Shown: one piece after another, positions 44,033 through 53,233 of the stretch
How positions within the stretch are numbered: position 1 is the stretch's first letter
Layout: every line of letters begins with the position of its first letter
Assembly: GCA_943789475.1 (NCBI GenBank)
Contig: CALSUG010000003.1
Coordinates: 62,001-126,000 of the forward strand
DNA: 64,000 bases
Reading direction: 5' to 3'
Source of the DNA: an uncultured Alphaproteobacteria bacterium
GTDB taxonomy: Bacteria > Pseudomonadota > Alphaproteobacteria > Micavibrionales > UBA1664
Notes under the pieces: model-generated
Database searches by the model: none
Told to the model about the DNA's origin: nothing
Seen by the model: only the letters and a program-made list of their open reading frames with translations
Translations under genes and position numbers: made by a program

Positions 44033-46948
44033 TTAATTAATTGTCAAAGCATCATTAATTAATTTTTCTTGCTCTGCTTTATGCACGCTTGCGCTTCCCG
44101 TTGCGGGTGAGGCAGATGATTTACGTCCGACATATGATGGACGACCTGCTTTATGCTTAGCAATACCAAGTGAACCTTCGATACGGCGATCCACAAATTC
44201 CCAATAACCACTGTTTTTGGGTTCTTCCTGACACCACACAACATCAGCATTTGGATATTTTTCCAATTCTTCCGCCAAGGCACCCAATGGGAATGGATAT
44301 AATTGTTCCAAACGCAAAATCACAACGTCTTTGATTTTCTTTTCCTCGCGCGCTTGGTACAGATCGTAATAAACCTTACCCGTACATAAAACGACACGTT
44401 TTACATCCTTTGGTTTATTCAATTCACCTGCCAATTCGGCATCATCCCACAAAATACGATGGAATGTAGAATCATCACGCATCATCGCCGCAGGTGACAC
44501 ACATAATTTGTGACGTAATAATGATTTTGGCGTAAACATGATTAATGGTTTGCGGAAATTACGTACCATTTGACGACGCAATGCATGGAAATAGTTTGCA
44601 GGCGTTGTCGCATTCACGATTTGCCAGTTATCTTCAGCACTTAAATTCAAGAAACGTTCTGGGTGACATGAACTATGTTCTGGCCCTTGCCCTTCATACC
44701 CATGGGGAAGAAGCATAACAAGCCCCGACATACGCAACCATTTTGTTTCACCGCTACTGATGAATTGATCAATAATCGTTTGTGCGCCGTTTACAAAATC
44801 ACCAAATTGCGCTTCCCACAATGTTAACCAATTTGGCTCTGCCAATGTAAATCCGTATTCGTAACCAAGCACCGCAAATTCAGACAACGGTGAATCGTGC
44901 ACTTCGAAATCCGCCTGATCTTTTGAAATATTCTGAAGCGGTTGATAACTGTGCCCATCGGTTTGATCATACATTTTTGCATGACGTTGAGAAAACGTTC
45001 CACGGCCACAATCTTGTCCTGACAACCTTACACCAAATCCGCTATCGACCAATGAGCCAAACGCCATTGCCTCGGCCGTGGCCCAATCAAAACCTTCACC
45101 CGTTTCGAACATTTTTTTACGTGCATCGATAAACCGTTTTAATTTTGAATGAATATCAAAATCATCTGGAATTGCTGTTAACCCCTTACCAATATGATCA
45201 AAAGTTTTCTTATCCAATCCTGTTTTACCACGGCGAGGCTCATCTTCATTATCTGCGACATTCATGTCACTCCACACACCTTGAAGGAAATCAGCTTCGT
45301 TTGGCTTATAACTATTCGCCGCCTTAAATGAGTCCTCTAACAAACGATTCATTTCATCCTTAATCGCGGTGGCGTCTTCGGCCTTAACTGAACCTTCTTC
45401 TTCCAATTTGTCGGCATATAATGCACGCGTTGTGGGAAGTGACTTGATCTTTTGGTACATCAACGGATTTGTAAATGCTGGTTCATCACCTTCATTGTGT
45501 CCAAAGCGTCGGTAACACATAATGTCGATAACGACATCTTTTTTGAATTCCTGGCGGAATTCTGTTGCAATACGCGCAACATGAACAACGGCTTCTGGAT
45601 CATCACCATTCACATGGAATATCGGTGCGGAAAGAAGTTTCGCAACATCCGTACAATAAGGGCCAGAACGTGAAAATTGTGGCATCGTTGTAAAACCAAT
45701 TTGGTTGTTAATCACAACATGCATTGTTCCACCAACACTGTATCCATCCAGTTCAGAAATCATTAATGTTTCCGCAACAATTCCTTGACCAGCAAATGCC
45801 GCATCACCGTGAAGGAGGATCGGCATGACTTGCGTACCATCCTTGTCACCACGTTGGTATTGTTTCGCACGTGCCTTACCAATACAAACGGGGTTCACAC
45901 ATTCAAGGTGAGATGGGTTCGCGGTTAAAGACAGGTGAATATTATTACCATCAAAATCACGATCACTGGATGTTCCCAAGTGATACTTAACATCGCCTGA
46001 TCCCAACACGTCATCTGGTTGTGTTTTGATCCCTAAAAATTCAGCAAAAATTGCGCTAAATGGTTTTCCCATGACATTGGCCAACACATTTAAACGGCCA
46101 CGGTGTGCCATACCAACAATCATTTCTTTCAAACCTAATTGACCACCACGCTTCATGATTTGTTCAATGGCTGGGATTAAAACTTCACCGCCATCAATTC
46201 CGAACTTTTTCGTTCCAGGATATTTTTTGGCTAAAAATTGTTCGAATGTTTCGGCCGCTGTTAGGCGCTCCAAAATTGCACGTTTACCATTACTTGTGAA
46301 ATCCGTGTGATTACGTGGTGCTTCGATACGTTGCTGTATCCATGCTTTTTCATCTGGTGAACTCATATGCATGAATTCAACACCAATTTTGCCACAGTAA
46401 ATTTGACGAACCGCGTTTAAAATTTGGTTCAACGTCCCCTCTTCCATTCCCAAAACACCATCAAGGCGAATAGGACGATCATAATCAGCGGACGTAAAAC
46501 CATAATGTTCTGGTGTTAATTCAGGGTGAGATGAATGCTTTCGCATTCCCAGTGGATCAAGGTCAGAAACCAAGTGTCCACGCACGCGATACGCACGGAT
46601 TAATTGTATTGCGCGAATTGAATCACGAACGGCCTGTTGCACGTCGGCGGTATTCGTCGCCCCACCTACCATTGGCATAGGAGCATATACAGGAACCTGT
46701 GACACAGCCTGTGCCTGTTGCGATACAGCGAAACTGCGCCCATCCATTCTGTTTTCATCGGGTGCCCAACTTGCACCATGCATTTCGCGCAAAACATCTA
46801 ACTCAGAATCCGTAAGATCATTAAAAAAATTAGCCCAAGAGTGATCAACACTGTTGGGCGATTTTTGATATTGGGCAAAAAGATGCGCGATATATTCCGC
46901 ATTTACGCCAGTTAGAAAAGATTCGTTACGAGATTGTGTCTGTGCCAT
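44033..46948 (-). CDS. sucA: 2-oxoglutarate dehydrogenase E1 component
   Basis: E1 decarboxylates 2-oxoglutarate with thiamine diphosphate and passes the succinyl group to SucB. The 971-residue protein opens with the E2-binding region (SFLTGVNAEYIAHLFAQYQK), then GVEFMHMSSPDEKAWIQQRI, KRFGIDGGE-like KKFGIDGGEVLIPAIEQIM, GMAHRGRLNVL, the thiamine-binding GDAAFAGQGIVAETL and INNQIGFTT, CYRRFGHNEGDEPAFTNP and the C-terminal LLPHGYEGQGPEHSS and TPKSLLRHK. All catalytic blocks are present. A 10-bp hairpin covers the region just before its ATG. Confidence 0.96.
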   Translation of the reverse strand: MAQTQSRNESFLTGVNAEYIAHLFAQYQKSPNSVDHSWANFFNDLTDSELDVLREMHGASWAPDENRMDGRSFAVSQQAQAVSQVPVYAPMPMVGGATNTADVQQAVRDSIRAIQLIRAYRVRGHLVSDLDPLGMRKHSSHPELTPEHYGFTSADYDRPIRLDGVLGMEEGTLNQILNAVRQIYCGKIGVEFMHMSSPDEKAWIQQRIEAPRNHTDFTSNGKRAILERLTAAETFEQFLAKKYPGTKKFGIDGGEVLIPAIEQIMKRGGQLGLKEMIVGMAHRGRLNVLANVMGKPFSAIFAEFLGIKTQPDDVLGSGDVKYHLGTSSDRDFDGNNIHLSLTANPSHLECVNPVCIGKARAKQYQRGDKDGTQVMPILLHGDAAFAGQGIVAETLMISELDGYSVGGTMHVVINNQIGFTTMPQFSRSGPYCTDVAKLLSAPIFHVNGDDPEAVVHVARIATEFRQEFKKDVVIDIMCYRRFGHNEGDEPAFTNPLMYQKIKSLPTTRALYADKLEEEGSVKAEDATAIKDEMNRLLEDSFKAANSYKPNEADFLQGVWSDMNVADNEDEPRRGKTGLDKKTFDHIGKGLTAIPDDFDIHSKLKRFIDARKKMFETGEGFDWATAEAMAFGSLVDSGFGVRLSGQDCGRGTFSQRHAKMYDQTDGHSYQPLQNISKDQADFEVHDSPLSEFAVLGYEYGFTLAEPNWLTLWEAQFGDFVNGAQTIIDQFISSGETKWLRMSGLVMLLPHGYEGQGPEHSSCHPERFLNLSAEDNWQIVNATTPANYFHALRRQMVRNFRKPLIMFTPKSLLRHKLCVSPAAMMRDDSTFHRILWDDAELAGELNKPKDVKRVVLCTGKVYYDLYQAREEKKIKDVVILRLEQLYPFPLGALAEELEKYPNADVVWCQEEPKNSGYWEFVDRRIEGSLGIAKHKAGRPSYVGRKSSASPATGSASVHKAEQEKLINDALTIN

Positions 46949-46954
46949 TACGTT

Positions 46955-46986
46955 CTATCACCACTTTATTATTATTGTGGTGATAG
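46955..46986 (-). promoter_or_regulatory. Hairpin over the sucA ribosome-binding region
   Basis: On the minus strand CTATCACCAC and GTGGTGATAG pair perfectly (10 bp) across a 12-base A/T loop. The 3' arm holds GGTGA, the only ribosome-binding-like sequence, and ends 6 bases before the sucA ATG. It could limit ribosome access or be a protein-binding dyad. Confidence 0.55.
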
Positions 46987-47023
46987 TCTAGCACGTTCAT
47001 AAAACTTGAAAAGAGCGAAAGAT

Positions 47024-47701
47024 TTAAGCCGCTTCTAGCAATTGCTGCACATCAATTGTGCGTCCAGCGTGTGACTTATTCAAATATTCATTTACAGATT
47101 CAATCATTGGCCCCATTTGACCACGGAAGAAGTGGTTTGCACCTTCAATTTGTGCATGATCAACATCAATACCTTTTTGTGCACGCAATGTATCAACCAA
47201 TTTTTGAACATCTGCGCTAGGTACAATTGTATCATCTTGTCCATGAACAATTAATCCTGATGTTGGGCATGGCGCCAAGAATGTAAAGTCCTCTGTATGT
47301 GCCGGCGGTGCAACAGATACCCAACCGCGAATTTCAGGACGACGCATTAATAATTGCATACCAATCCACGCACCAAATGAAAAACCAGCAACCCATACAT
47401 AGGGTGCATTTTGGTTAAGATCTTGCATCCAATCCAACGCTGCCGCTGCATCCGCTAATTCACCTTCACCTTCTGAATATTCACCTTGTGATTGACCTAC
47501 GCCACGGAAATTAAAACGTAATGTTGAAAATCCACGCGCCGCGAATGTTTTATATAAACTATATGTAACACGGTTATTCATTGTTCCGCCGTGTTCTGGA
47601 TGTGGGTGTAATATAAGCGCAAGTGGCGCATTTGGTGTTTTTGAATGAAAGTAGCTTGCTTCGATACGACCTTCAGGGCCGTTAATCATAATGTCTGGCA
47701 T
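47024..47701 (-). CDS. Alpha/beta hydrolase
   Basis: A 225-residue soluble hydrolase of the alpha/beta fold. The oxyanion segment is LALILHPHPEHGGTM, the nucleophile elbow G-F-S-F-G-A-W, the acid lies in VHGQDDTIVP and the base in EGANHFF. RFNFRGVGQSQGEYSEGEGE is typical of a widespread proteobacterial subgroup with no assigned substrate, often encoded beside a cysteine desulfurase in alphaproteobacteria, as here. The ATG chosen removes five codons of a longer TTG-started frame, since only the ATG matches the family start. Confidence 0.85.
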   Translation of the reverse strand: MPDIMINGPEGRIEASYFHSKTPNAPLALILHPHPEHGGTMNNRVTYSLYKTFAARGFSTLRFNFRGVGQSQGEYSEGEGELADAAAALDWMQDLNQNAPYVWVAGFSFGAWIGMQLLMRRPEIRGWVSVAPPAHTEDFTFLAPCPTSGLIVHGQDDTIVPSADVQKLVDTLRAQKGIDVDHAQIEGANHFFRGQMGPMIESVNEYLNKSHAGRTIDVQQLLEAA

Positions 47702-47839
47702 AAAGTTATGTCCCAACCTTTTATTTATTATGTTATGTTTTTATTTATGATGTAAATTCATAAGGCATTTGAGTGTCAAATGTCCAGAAAAAAATGTTAA
47801 ACTGTTGATAAATATAAACTTTCAGAATAAAGTATTCCC

Positions 47840-48934
47840 ATGATTTACCTTGACCATAACGCGACAACACAAACCCGCCCCGAAGCCATTGACCTTGTAA
47901 CAAACATCATGGCGCAGGTGGGAAATGGATCATCCACACATTGTGCAGGGCGCGCCGCATCTATGCATATTGAACGGGCGCGCGAACAGATCGCAAAGGC
48001 GATCAACACACGACCAGCACAAGTGATATTCACATCTTGCGCAACAGAATCCATCAACACCATTTTAAAAACATTCAAGGGTGAACGCATATTGGCCAGC
48101 GGCATTGAACATGCAGCCATTGTCGATTGTGGAAATGCGGAATTGGAAATTATCCCCGTAACATCGGATGGCATTATAGATTTAGATACCATGGAGGCTA
48201 TGTTAGAACGCGCACCAACCGCTCTGGTCAATATCATGTATGTGAATAATGAAACAGGTGTTATCCAACCCATTAAGGAAGCCATCGAAATCGCGCATAA
48301 ATATGGTGCCCTCATCCACATTGATGCGGTACAGGCACTTGGGAAAATTCCTGTTGATTTCAAAGATAGTGGCGCCGATTACATGTCCTTTTCCGCGCAC
48401 AAGGTCGGTGGACCACAGGGCGTTGGGTGTTTTGCCTTTGCTGCAAAAAAACCTATTCGTCCTCTTATGATTGGTGGAAAACAAGAAAAAAACCAACGCG
48501 CAGGAACATCGAATGTCGCAGGCATCGCAGGCATGGGATTGGCCGTTGAAATCGCCGTTGAAAATATAAACCGTTATGATGAATTGGCAACATGGCGCGA
48601 TGACATTGAAAATCGTCTAACAAAATCATTGCCTGGCATCACTATCAACGGCAAAAATACACCACGGGTTGGAAACACTATCTCTCTTACTTGTGCAAAA
48701 ATAACAAACACCATTCAAATAATGAATCTCGATTTGGATAAAATCTGTGTAAGTGGCGGATCGGCATGCAGTAGCGGTGTAGCAAAACCATCACACGTCC
48801 TTACCGCCATGGGATTGACCGATGATGACGCCTTATCAACCATTCGCATTTCAATGGGTTGGAATACAACCCAAGATGATGTAAACCAATTCATCGAAAA
48901 ATACACAAAAATAATAGAACGGTTAAATAAATAG
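47840..48934 (+). CDS. Cysteine desulfurase (NifS/IscS-type)
   Basis: A pyridoxal-phosphate enzyme that takes sulfur from cysteine for Fe-S clusters and thio-modified tRNA. The 364-residue protein has YLDHNATT at its start, the cofactor lysine K188 in SFSAHKVGGPQG, and the sulfur-carrying C310 in GGSACSSGVAKPS. The cofactor-contacting His in GIEHAAI and Asp in HIDAVQALGK are present. The SACSSG motif marks the IscS/NifS group rather than SufS. A ferredoxin follows after 2 bases, supporting a role in Fe-S assembly. No scaffold gene is nearby. Confidence 0.92.
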   Translation: MIYLDHNATTQTRPEAIDLVTNIMAQVGNGSSTHCAGRAASMHIERAREQIAKAINTRPAQVIFTSCATESINTILKTFKGERILASGIEHAAIVDCGNAELEIIPVTSDGIIDLDTMEAMLERAPTALVNIMYVNNETGVIQPIKEAIEIAHKYGALIHIDAVQALGKIPVDFKDSGADYMSFSAHKVGGPQGVGCFAFAAKKPIRPLMIGGKQEKNQRAGTSNVAGIAGMGLAVEIAVENINRYDELATWRDDIENRLTKSLPGITINGKNTPRVGNTISLTCAKITNTIQIMNLDLDKICVSGGSACSSGVAKPSHVLTAMGLTDDDALSTIRISMGWNTTQDDVNQFIEKYTKIIERLNK

Positions 48935-48936
48935 AT

Positions 48937-49281
48937 ATGCCTAATATGACCTTTTACACGCGTAACGGAACACCGATGGAGGTTGACGCTCCCAACGGAT
49001 TATCCATCATGGAAATCGCACACAAGCATGGATTAACTGCTGATGTTGAAGGCGTATGCGGCGGATCATTGGCCTGCGCCACATGTCACGTATGGGTACA
49101 CCCTGACTGGGTTGCAAAATGCATGCCCGATGATGGCGAAGTGTCAGAAGACGAAGAAGACATGTTGGATTTGGCATTCGACCTAAAGCAAACATCACGT
49201 CTATCATGTCAAATTATGATGAGCGATGACCTTGATGGCCTTGTCGTTGCCGTACCTGGTGCAAAGGTTGATTGGGTATAA
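48937..49281 (+). CDS. fdx: 2Fe-2S ferredoxin (adrenodoxin/Fdx type)
   Basis: A 114-residue electron carrier. Cluster ligands are C41, C47 and C50 in the segment VCGGSLACATCHVW, and C91 in SRLSCQIM, the spacing of ISC-type and adrenodoxin-like ferredoxins. The acidic region EVSEDEEDMLDLAFD is the partner-binding helix. It is directly downstream of the cysteine desulfurase and so probably supplies electrons for Fe-S cluster assembly. Confidence 0.92.
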   Translation: MPNMTFYTRNGTPMEVDAPNGLSIMEIAHKHGLTADVEGVCGGSLACATCHVWVHPDWVAKCMPDDGEVSEDEEDMLDLAFDLKQTSRLSCQIMMSDDLDGLVVAVPGAKVDWV

Positions 49282-49286
49282 ATATC

Positions 49287-49988
49287 ATGATGGCTCATGA
49301 GCGACATATCGAACGCCACTATATCAATCGATCCGCATGGTTACGCGCGGCTGTTTTGGGCGCAAATGACGGTATCATTTCCATTTCCAGTTTAATGATT
49401 GGCGTTGCCTCTGCGACAACATCGCCATCGGGCATTGCCTTGGCTGGGATCGCGGGATTAGTCGCAGGTGCAATGTCGATGGCGGCGGGTGAATATGTGT
49501 CCGTTTGCACACAATCTGATCTTGAAAATGCAGATTTAAAAAAAGAAGAACGCGAACTTCTTCACAGTCCCGAACATGAATTAGAAGAGCTGGTCGAGAT
49601 TATGATGTCACGCGGATTAAACGAAGACACAGCACAAAAGGCCGCACACCAAATGACCAAGCATGATGCATTGGCTACACACGCCCGAGAAGAATTAGGG
49701 ATATCCGAATTGACAGAGGCAAAACCATTACAAGCAGCATTTGCATCTGGCCTCGCATTTACATTAGGTGGAATTATTCCTGTTTTATCTGTATTTGTCG
49801 CCCCACAAGAATTTTTTGTTACTATTGCAACCCTTATCTGCCTTCTTCTTTTAGGAATATTAGGCGCACTTGGAGCAAAAACAGGAGGATCTCCAGTCCT
49901 CAAACCTGCAATCCGTGTAATGTTTTGGGGTGCATTGGCCATGGGTGCATCGTATATTGTTGGCGATTTAGTCGGCACTACGTTATAG
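49287..49988 (+). CDS. VIT1/CCC1-family transporter (iron or manganese)
   Basis: A 233-residue inner-membrane protein. The first helix region RAAVLGANDGIISISSLMIG and the second GLVAGAMSMAAGEYVSVCTQ are strongly conserved in the family. A cytoplasmic charged segment (DLKKEERELLHSPEHELEEL) could bind metal, followed by three more helices (FALTLGG-like FTLGGIIPVL, ATLICLLLLGILGALGAKTG, MFWGALAMGASYIVGDLVG). Homologues move Fe(II) or Mn(II) out of the cytoplasm. The ATG at 49287 is preferred over a TTG that overlaps the ferredoxin gene. A link to iron supply for the neighbouring Fe-S genes is plausible. Confidence 0.87.
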   Translation: MMAHERHIERHYINRSAWLRAAVLGANDGIISISSLMIGVASATTSPSGIALAGIAGLVAGAMSMAAGEYVSVCTQSDLENADLKKEERELLHSPEHELEELVEIMMSRGLNEDTAQKAAHQMTKHDALATHAREELGISELTEAKPLQAAFASGLAFTLGGIIPVLSVFVAPQEFFVTIATLICLLLLGILGALGAKTGGSPVLKPAIRVMFWGALAMGASYIVGDLVGTTL

Positions 49989-49995
49989 TTCGTAT

Positions 49996-51285
49996 ATGCA
50001 ATCCGCCTTATTCAACACAGGAAATGATATCAAGCCACTAGCCGAACGGTTACGTCCACAGTCTTTAGATACAATTATTGGGCAAGATCATTTGGTTGGA
50101 CAAGGTGCACCCATCCGCACGATGGTTGATAATAAAAACCTGCAATCCATGATTTTATGGGGACCACCCGGATGTGGGAAAACAACACTAGCGCGTATTT
50201 TGGCCGAAACAAGCGGTCTTCATTTCGAGGCATTATCCGCGATTTTTTCAGGTGTTGGTGACTTGCGCAAAGTATTTGGTGGCGCAAGATCACGCGCGCA
50301 AGATGGTTTAAAAACACTTCTTTTTATTGATGAAATTCATCGTTTTAACAAGGCACAACAAGATGCATTTTTACCCCTTGTCGAAGATGGAACAATCCTC
50401 CTTATTGGTGCAACGACAGAAAATCCATCATTCGAGTTGAACGCGGCTCTTCTCTCTCGTGCATCCGTTTATGTACTGAATCGTTTAGACATGAACGCAT
50501 TGGAACAAATGATATCGGTCGCGGAAAATGACACAAAAATACTCCCCCTCAATGATGAGGCACGCACAATGTTAAAGGCAATGGCCGATGGCGATGGGCG
50601 TTACCTTTTGAATATGATTGAACAAATTCATGCCAGTCATTCTGGTGATGAACTTGATACAGAAGGATTAGCGCAAATTATTCAAAAACGCGCACCACAA
50701 TATGATAAGGGTGAAGATAGTCATTACAACCTTATTTCTGCCCTTCATAAATCGGTAAGAGGGTCAGATCCCGATGCCGCACTGTATTGGTATGCACGTA
50801 TGTTAGATGGTGGCGAAGATCCCCGTTATTTGGCGCGACGTATCACACGCATGGCGTACGAAGATATTGGTTTAGCATCACCACAAGCGTTATCCATGTG
50901 TATTGATGCGTGGAATGCATATGAACGATTAGGATCACCCGAGGGTGAGTTAGCCATAGCACAAGCATTAGTTTATTTGGCCACCGCACCAAAATCAAAT
51001 GCCACCTATGTTGCCTATAAAAAGGCACGCTCATCCGCAAAAAAACATGGCAGTTTAATGCCACCAAAACATATCCTTAACGCACCGACATCGATGATGA
51101 AAGATCAAGGATATGGCGATGGATATCAATATGATCCAGATGTTGAAGGCGGATTTTCAGGACAAAATTATTTTCCCGATGAAATGGTCCCCGAATCCTT
51201 TTACAATCCAAAAGGTGACGGATTTGAAAAAGGCATAAAGGATCGTTTAGATGATTGGAACACAAAAAGAAATGAAGACAGTTAA
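49996..51285 (+). CDS. rarA: Replication-associated recombination protein A
   Basis: RarA (MgsA) is a clamp-loader-like AAA+ ATPase acting at stalled forks. The 429-residue protein has [20 protein letters not shown], Walker [17 protein letters not shown], Walker [21 protein letters not shown], sensor 1 [12 protein letters not shown], arginine finger region [10 protein letters not shown], and the C-terminal MgsA domain ([51 protein letters not shown]). It is 7 bases after the transporter gene and overlaps the next Nudix gene by 14 bases. Confidence 0.94.
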   Translation: MQSALFNTGNDIKPLAERLRPQSLDTIIGQDHLVGQGAPIRTMVDNKNLQSMILWGPPGCGKTTLARILAETSGLHFEALSAIFSGVGDLRKVFGGARSRAQDGLKTLLFIDEIHRFNKAQQDAFLPLVEDGTILLIGATTENPSFELNAALLSRASVYVLNRLDMNALEQMISVAENDTKILPLNDEARTMLKAMADGDGRYLLNMIEQIHASHSGDELDTEGLAQIIQKRAPQYDKGEDSHYNLISALHKSVRGSDPDAALYWYARMLDGGEDPRYLARRITRMAYEDIGLASPQALSMCIDAWNAYERLGSPEGELAIAQALVYLATAPKSNATYVAYKKARSSAKKHGSLMPPKHILNAPTSMMKDQGYGDGYQYDPDVEGGFSGQNYFPDEMVPESFYNPKGDGFEKGIKDRLDDWNTKRNEDS

Positions 51286-51835
51286 TCGTGACGACCTCAT
51301 CACTGAATTAAAATCTTACTCACCTATCCAAGGTGAAGATATCACATGTGTGGATCGTTTTATCTACCTATTGCAATCAGATCGGTGTTTTTACCGAGAT
51401 CATTTTGAACCAGGGCACATCACGGGTTCGGCCCTTTTATTAAATGTTACGGGCAATCAAATTTTAATGAACCATCATAAATCACTCAATATGTGGTTGA
51501 ATTTCGGCGGACATTGTGATGGCGAAGAAGACGTATTGGCCGTGGCTATTCGTGAAACGATGGAAGAAAGTGGCATTACCGCGATCAAACCAGCAACACC
51601 TGATATTATCGACATAGACATTCATGAAATCCCTGCCAATGCTAAAAAAGATGAACCCGAACACTGTCATTATGACATCCGATACATCATGCAAATGACA
51701 GGTGAACAGGATGCCGTGATAAGTGATGAATCACTTGCATTAAAATGGATGACATTTGATGAAGCGATTGCAGCATCCCCCAATGACAAAACATTAGAAC
51801 GACTTGTAAACAAAACACGGGAACGTATTTCTTAA
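51272..51835 (+). CDS. Nudix hydrolase
   Basis: A 187-residue Nudix protein. The box region reads GGHCDGEEDVLAVAIRETMEESGI, with the REx2EExG core intact as R-E-T-M-E-E-S-G. Preceded by MWLNFGGH, as in several uncharacterised Nudix groups. The ATG chosen lies inside the 3' end of rarA; a longer frame adds seven residues with no family support. The next gene, a membrane kinase-like protein, begins one base after its stop. A tie to lipid or nucleotide metabolism cannot be shown. Confidence 0.85.
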   Translation: MKTVNRDDLITELKSYSPIQGEDITCVDRFIYLLQSDRCFYRDHFEPGHITGSALLLNVTGNQILMNHHKSLNMWLNFGGHCDGEEDVLAVAIRETMEESGITAIKPATPDIIDIDIHEIPANAKKDEPEHCHYDIRYIMQMTGEQDAVISDESLALKWMTFDEAIAASPNDKTLERLVNKTRERIS

Positions 51836-51836
51836 T

Positions 51837-52562
51837 ATGTATGAACATTACTTAATCCTTCTTGGTATTTTATATGGGATTAGTTTTTTCCTTGGTTTAT
51901 TTGTGACCTATAAAAATTTACGCGTTAATTATTCTCGCAAAATATTATCCATCATTTTTTTCCTTGTTGCATCACTAACCCTCACGCAACCACATATCGA
52001 TAACATATGGATTCGCACGGCATTAAGTCTCGGCACACCAATGATTTGGATATTGTCTTTTTTAGAACCATTACGAAGAAGATCAAAATTTTTAACTATT
52101 TGCTTTTCATCTTTTGATCGAACAGAAGATCGTCCTTACACAATTATCTGGCTTTCAACGGCTATGGTGGCGGGATATATAATTTTATTGTTAATGATTG
52201 AGTGGTTACGGTTATACAATGCGACACATTTGATTTTTATTACCGTTTTCGTGTCCACATTTGGTGATGGCCTAGCGGAACCCATAGGTATAAAATATGG
52301 ACGATTAAAATATAAAACACACGCGCTATTCACCAAAACAAAATTTCATCGCACCGTAGAAGGAAGTGCTTGTGTCGCTCTGGCCGCAATCAGTGGAACC
52401 ATTGCCCTTATGAATGAAATGACACTATATCAATTTATTGCTATGATCATTCTTATGCCACTATGCCTGACAATTACGGAGGCAAAATCTCCTCACACTT
52501 GGGACAATCCATTTTTACATTTAGTCGGCGGTTTGATTACAATTTTGTGCCTACAATTTTAA
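51837..52562 (+). CDS. Dolichol-kinase-like (SEC59/VTE5-type) membrane protein
   Basis: A 241-residue protein with seven or so transmembrane segments. The stretch STFGDGLAEPIGIKYGRLKY followed by RTVEGSACVALAAI matches the nucleotide-binding hallmark (GDxxAxxxGxxxG then the EGS segment) of the CTP-dependent lipid kinase family that includes dolichol, phytol and diacylglycerol kinases. The tail EAKSPHTWDNPFLHLVGG fits the final conserved helix. In bacteria the substrate is usually unknown; a polyprenol or phytol-like alcohol is possible. Neighbours on both sides are closely packed. Confidence 0.7.
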   Translation: MYEHYLILLGILYGISFFLGLFVTYKNLRVNYSRKILSIIFFLVASLTLTQPHIDNIWIRTALSLGTPMIWILSFLEPLRRRSKFLTICFSSFDRTEDRPYTIIWLSTAMVAGYIILLLMIEWLRLYNATHLIFITVFVSTFGDGLAEPIGIKYGRLKYKTHALFTKTKFHRTVEGSACVALAAISGTIALMNEMTLYQFIAMIILMPLCLTITEAKSPHTWDNPFLHLVGGLITILCLQF

Positions 52563-52574
52563 TAAGGATGAAAA

Positions 52575-52874
52575 ATGAAATTTTTAATAACACTACTATT
52601 GCTAACATTTGTACCAACACCTTCACATTCTTTAATGCTGAACCCTGAAAATCAAAAACTTACGCGCGTCATGATAATTCCCGCAGGAGAACAACAGGAA
52701 AAAATTTATATCAATCCAAGTGATCCAAACCCCGCAGCAACTCTATATGTTCGTGAAAGACACATACCAAAACCATTTTATAAAAAATCACTATTTATTG
52801 CCGGCAGCATTTTTACCCTGTTTATCCTCGGATTTGTTATTTTTCTAAAACGAAGAAATGGTAAAAACAAATGA
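52575..52874 (+). CDS. Small exported or membrane protein of unknown function
   Basis: A 99-residue protein with an N-terminal signal sequence (FLITLLLLTFVPTPSHS), a short extracytoplasmic stretch (about residues 20-68) and a C-terminal transmembrane helix (SLFIAGSIFTLFILGFVIFL) followed by a basic tail KRRNGKNK. The topology suggests a membrane-anchored periplasmic protein with the C-terminus inside. AAGGA precedes the ATG by 6 bases. It overlaps crcB by 4 bases (ATGA). No family is recognised. Confidence 0.65.
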   Translation: MKFLITLLLLTFVPTPSHSLMLNPENQKLTRVMIIPAGEQQEKIYINPSDPNPAATLYVRERHIPKPFYKKSLFIAGSIFTLFILGFVIFLKRRNGKNK

Positions 52875-53233
52875 TCGTCTCTCATATTATTGCCGTTGCA
52901 TGTGGCGGCGCACTGGGCACAGTATCGCGATATTTATTATCGCCTGCCCTTGGTACAAACGCTATTTTGTTCATCAATATTCTTGGGTGCTTTACCATTG
53001 GTTTACTTGTATCTCTTCTGTCCCTTAAAACATCAATATCACAAACGGCGAATTTGTTTTTAACCGTTGGTCTATTGGGTGGATTTACAACATTTTCCGC
53101 ATTTTCAATTGAAGCTATGACGTTAATCGATACACACAAATACGGACATGCCCTATTTTATATCCTTGCATCTGTGGGAGGCGGATTGGGCGCTTTCATT
53201 CTTGGGCGTTTTCTTGTAAGACTGGCATCATGA
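52871..53233 (+). CDS. crcB: Fluoride ion channel CrcB/Fluc
   Basis: A small channel, working as an antiparallel dimer, that lets fluoride leave the cell. The 120-residue protein has four helices. Conserved parts are GGALGTVSRY, the pore Asn in LFINILGCFTIG and the signature LGGFTTFSAFSIEAM with the central Phe and Thr residues. No fluoride riboswitch precedes it; instead it overlaps genes on both sides by ATGA, so it is translated from a longer message. The pairing with an RluC-type synthase is common in alphaproteobacteria. Confidence 0.93.
   Translation: MIVSHIIAVACGGALGTVSRYLLSPALGTNAILFINILGCFTIGLLVSLLSLKTSISQTANLFLTVGLLGGFTTFSAFSIEAMTLIDTHKYGHALFYILASVGGGLGAFILGRFLVRLAS

Noticed and set aside
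52840-52875. Fluoride riboswitch before crcB
   Set aside because: The crcB start overlaps the preceding gene by four bases, leaving no room for a leader, and no crcB-motif sequence was seen.
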